This document shows positions 62,061 through 64,000 of a DNA stretch of 64,000 bases, in pieces (the stretch's first letter is position 1; every line of letters begins with the position of its first letter). The notes beneath the pieces are model-generated. The model did not search any database and was not told where the DNA came from. It saw only the letters and a program-made list of their open reading frames with translations. A program made the translations under genes and the position numbers. This DNA is from Anaeramoeba flamelloides (lineage: Eukaryota; Metamonada; Anaeramoebidae). The DNA is taken from the NCBI GenBank assembly GCA_027625915.1, contig JANTQA010000051.1, forward strand, positions 4,650,501-4,714,500, read 5' to 3'.

Positions 62061-62623
62061 AGGTTTACAATCAATGATATTTGAAAAAAATATTATCTTG
62101 TGTAGGGTGTATTCAATTGTTAATTTGATTCTTATTGGATCGATCTTGGGTTTAGTTTATGCTTTAATAGTCGTTCAAAATGGCAATTTTTGACAATTTT
62201 TTTTTTTTTATTCGGAAATCGAAATTGAAGAATTTAGGATTAATAGATTGTTAGGTGTTTTAGGATATTTTTTTCGAATTTTGAGTTGTAGAAAAAATTC
62301 TTGATTTACTTTTATGTCAATAAATCAAATGAAAAAATAAAATTTTTTAAAAGCTCTCAATAAAACCAAACTTAATTAAAACTTATAATCAACAACCTAC
62401 AGACCACATTTTTATTAACTTAAGTTCCCGCCAATTAATCTATAAATCTTAAACTCTTCAATTTCGATTTTAGAAAAAAAAAAATAAATTGTCAAAAATT
62501 GCCATTTTGAACGACTATTAAAGCATAAACTAAACACAAGATCGATCCAATAAGAACCAAATTAACAATTGAATACACCCGACACAAGATAATATTATTT
62601 CAAATTTCAATGATTGTAAACCT
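62061..62623. mobile_element. TA-flanked foldback element, about 190-bp arms (563 bp)
   Basis: Left arm from 62061 (aggtttacaatcaatgatat) and right arm to 62623 are inverted copies with about 90% agreement by eye. They share tagtcgttcaaaatggcaa and cttattggatcgatctt. TA lies on both sides (62059-62060 and 62624-62625). A diverged relative is at about 31658-32070. Confidence 0.85.
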
Positions 62624-62998
62624 TAAGAGTTCTTAGTTTACACAATAAATATAAGAATCAAAAAAAAGATCCATATAAATAAACTGAATTCACCCAAAAA
62701 TTCAAAATCATCTCTTTGAATAGCCATTTTTTATAATAAACAATAAAGAAATTAGTTACTTTTTTTCATTATTTTTCTAATGCCAATAATGTTAAGGACT
62801 ATCTGAATTTTATGCTCTGTGGCTTTTGAAATACAATACAGTAAATAGATTAAGACCTTTAAAATACAAGGAATTGAGGGAAAGTCAAAATATTACAAAT
62901 TTTTAGCATTTTAAGATTTTGACGAAAATCATCTATTGATCCAAAAACTTTTCGAAAAATCCCAACAAAACAAGGCAAAAATAAAAAGATATTTTTTT

Positions 62999-63103
62999 GA
63001 TATTGGGAAAATGTCACTTCACTTACTTTTCAAATGGGTGACTACACTCACCACAATCTCTAACATACTTCAATATAAAGTGGAGTGACATTTTCCCAAT
63101 ATC
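62999..63103. mobile_element. Small MITE-like element, 24-bp inverted ends (105 bp)
   Basis: Arms gatattgggaaaatgtcact at 62999-63022 and its inverse at 63080-63103 differ at one base. A TA just inside each end could be the target duplication. No second copy in the window. Confidence 0.7.
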
Positions 63104-63531
63104 ATTTTGGAAGTCAAAATTTTGAGTGAAAAATTTTTGATTTGACGAAGGGAATTTTTTTTTCTCTTTCTATAAGGATCTGAAATTTTGGAAATGCTAT
63201 TTTGAATTCTTGAATTGGTTTTGTTCTTTAAATAATTTACAAAAGAGTTTTTTTTTTTGTTTTTTTGTTCTAACTTTTAAATTTTTTTTTAATTTGGAAA
63301 AACACAAAGCATTTTTTCAAAGGAACACAAAATGTCAATTAGGATTTTATATTTTGGGTTTGTTATGTAGAAAGGGTATAGAAACAACAATTAAAATACC
63401 ATTTCCCAATTCAAAAAGATCGAAGCAATTACCATTAAAGACTAAAATTTCTCTATTTTACCAATTCATCAAGTTTGTGGTTGAGATAGCATTACAAAAG
63501 TAAAAAATATTAAAGGCACCTGACAAAAGGA

Positions 63532-63943
63532 ATGCATGTTAAGTTTCTCAAACCACCACCTAATGTTAAACAACCCAATCAGTTGATTTCGAGGTATTGT
63601 TACTTTGTTGGGAGAATTACTCAACTACCCCTTACAAAACTCTCACAAAAAAAAGGAAACGAAATAGAATGGGTTTCAAGATCCCAAAGATCGAAAAAAA
63701 AAAAAAAAGTACAGAAACCTAATCAATGCACTTAGCTTATAAATACCCAACGAAACAAAATTAACCCAAAAAATTATTTTCAGAATCAAAAAAACCAATT
63801 TAGAGATACCAGAGAAGAAATCAAGGAATTCTTTATATTTTCAAGAATACTATCAAGATTTGTCCAGAGAAAATGACAAAGATGTTAAATTCAACCTAAA
63901 AATAGATTTGCCAAACTCAAAAATTTCCAAAAAACACATCTAA
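63532..63943 (+). CDS. Hypothetical small two-exon gene (73 residues)
   Basis: Not recognised. Exon 63532-63593 (MHVKFLKPPPNVKQPNQLIS) and exon 63784-63943 (TNLEIPEKKSRNSLYFQEYY, then VKFNLKIDLPNSKISKKHI, stop) join in phase. The 190-nt intron has a GTATTG donor and a TTTTCAG acceptor, the same size and style as confirmed short introns. Codon use is coding-like, and the frame stays open for 52 codons in AT-rich DNA. An upstream open stretch contains IKIPFPNSKRSK, which resembles LKIDLPNSKISK here. The true gene may therefore be longer, with internal repeats and more exons upstream. Confidence 0.4.
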
Positions 63944-64000
63944 ATTTTAGAGTTACCAAGATCTATAAGATCGAGTTTCTTTTAAGCCCATAAATATGCT

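Larger units (their letters stand above)
60950..63531. other. Intergenic region downstream of tepsin
   Basis: Contains a family K repeat (about 61590-62040), the foldback element at 62061-62623, a family H-like fragment near 62800-62920 similar to 28745-28840, and a 105-bp inverted-end element (62999-63103). A stretch at about 63372-63498 is open on the plus strand and ends at a possible GTAAAA donor; it may be an exon linked to the small gene after it. No other gene is visible. Confidence 0.5.

Noticed and set aside
1-64000. CRISPR array, operons, ribosome binding sites, bacterial-type elements
   Set aside because: Spliced genes with eukaryote-specific families show this is nuclear eukaryotic DNA; no regularly spaced repeats exist.

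Overview
The window is very AT-rich eukaryotic DNA, full of A/T homopolymers, with intron-split genes and almost no G+C outside exons. It looks like the genome of a free-living or amoeboid protist with Asn/Gln/Lys-rich proteins. An anaerobic amoeba such as Anaeramoeba is a guess from gene style, not something the sequence proves.

Four conserved protein genes can be rebuilt exon by exon, with every junction kept in phase. Their layout is: NAA15 (NatA auxiliary subunit) on the minus strand, 1-11392, running off the left edge; SepSecS (selenocysteine synthase) on the plus strand, 14236-15816; an SH3-PH-RhoGAP-SH3 protein on the minus strand, 19267-30683; and a tepsin-like ENTH/tVHS adaptor on the plus strand, 49294-60949. 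A tRNA-Leu(AAG) lies at 41173-41251 in the 18.6-kb gap between the last two. Two weaker candidates are a spliced ORF at 11.5-12.05 kb and a small two-exon gene at 63.5-63.9 kb.

Introns fall into two classes: short ones of about 100-220 nt and giant ones of 2.4-4.9 kb. The giant introns and the intergenic gaps are built largely from short non-autonomous repeats. I count at least a dozen families. Several have inverted ends and sit between TA dinucleotides, as expected of Tc1/mariner-type MITEs, and they are nested in one another. No transposase or reverse transcriptase ORF is visible.

The genes are unrelated in function: N-terminal protein acetylation, selenocysteine-tRNA synthesis, Rho-family GTPase signalling, and AP-4 vesicle-coat recruitment. 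Their orientation alternates, NAA15 divergent from SepSecS, SepSecS convergent with the RhoGAP gene, and the RhoGAP gene divergent from tepsin, so there is no operon-like arrangement. All identifications are from recalled family sequences; no database search was possible.
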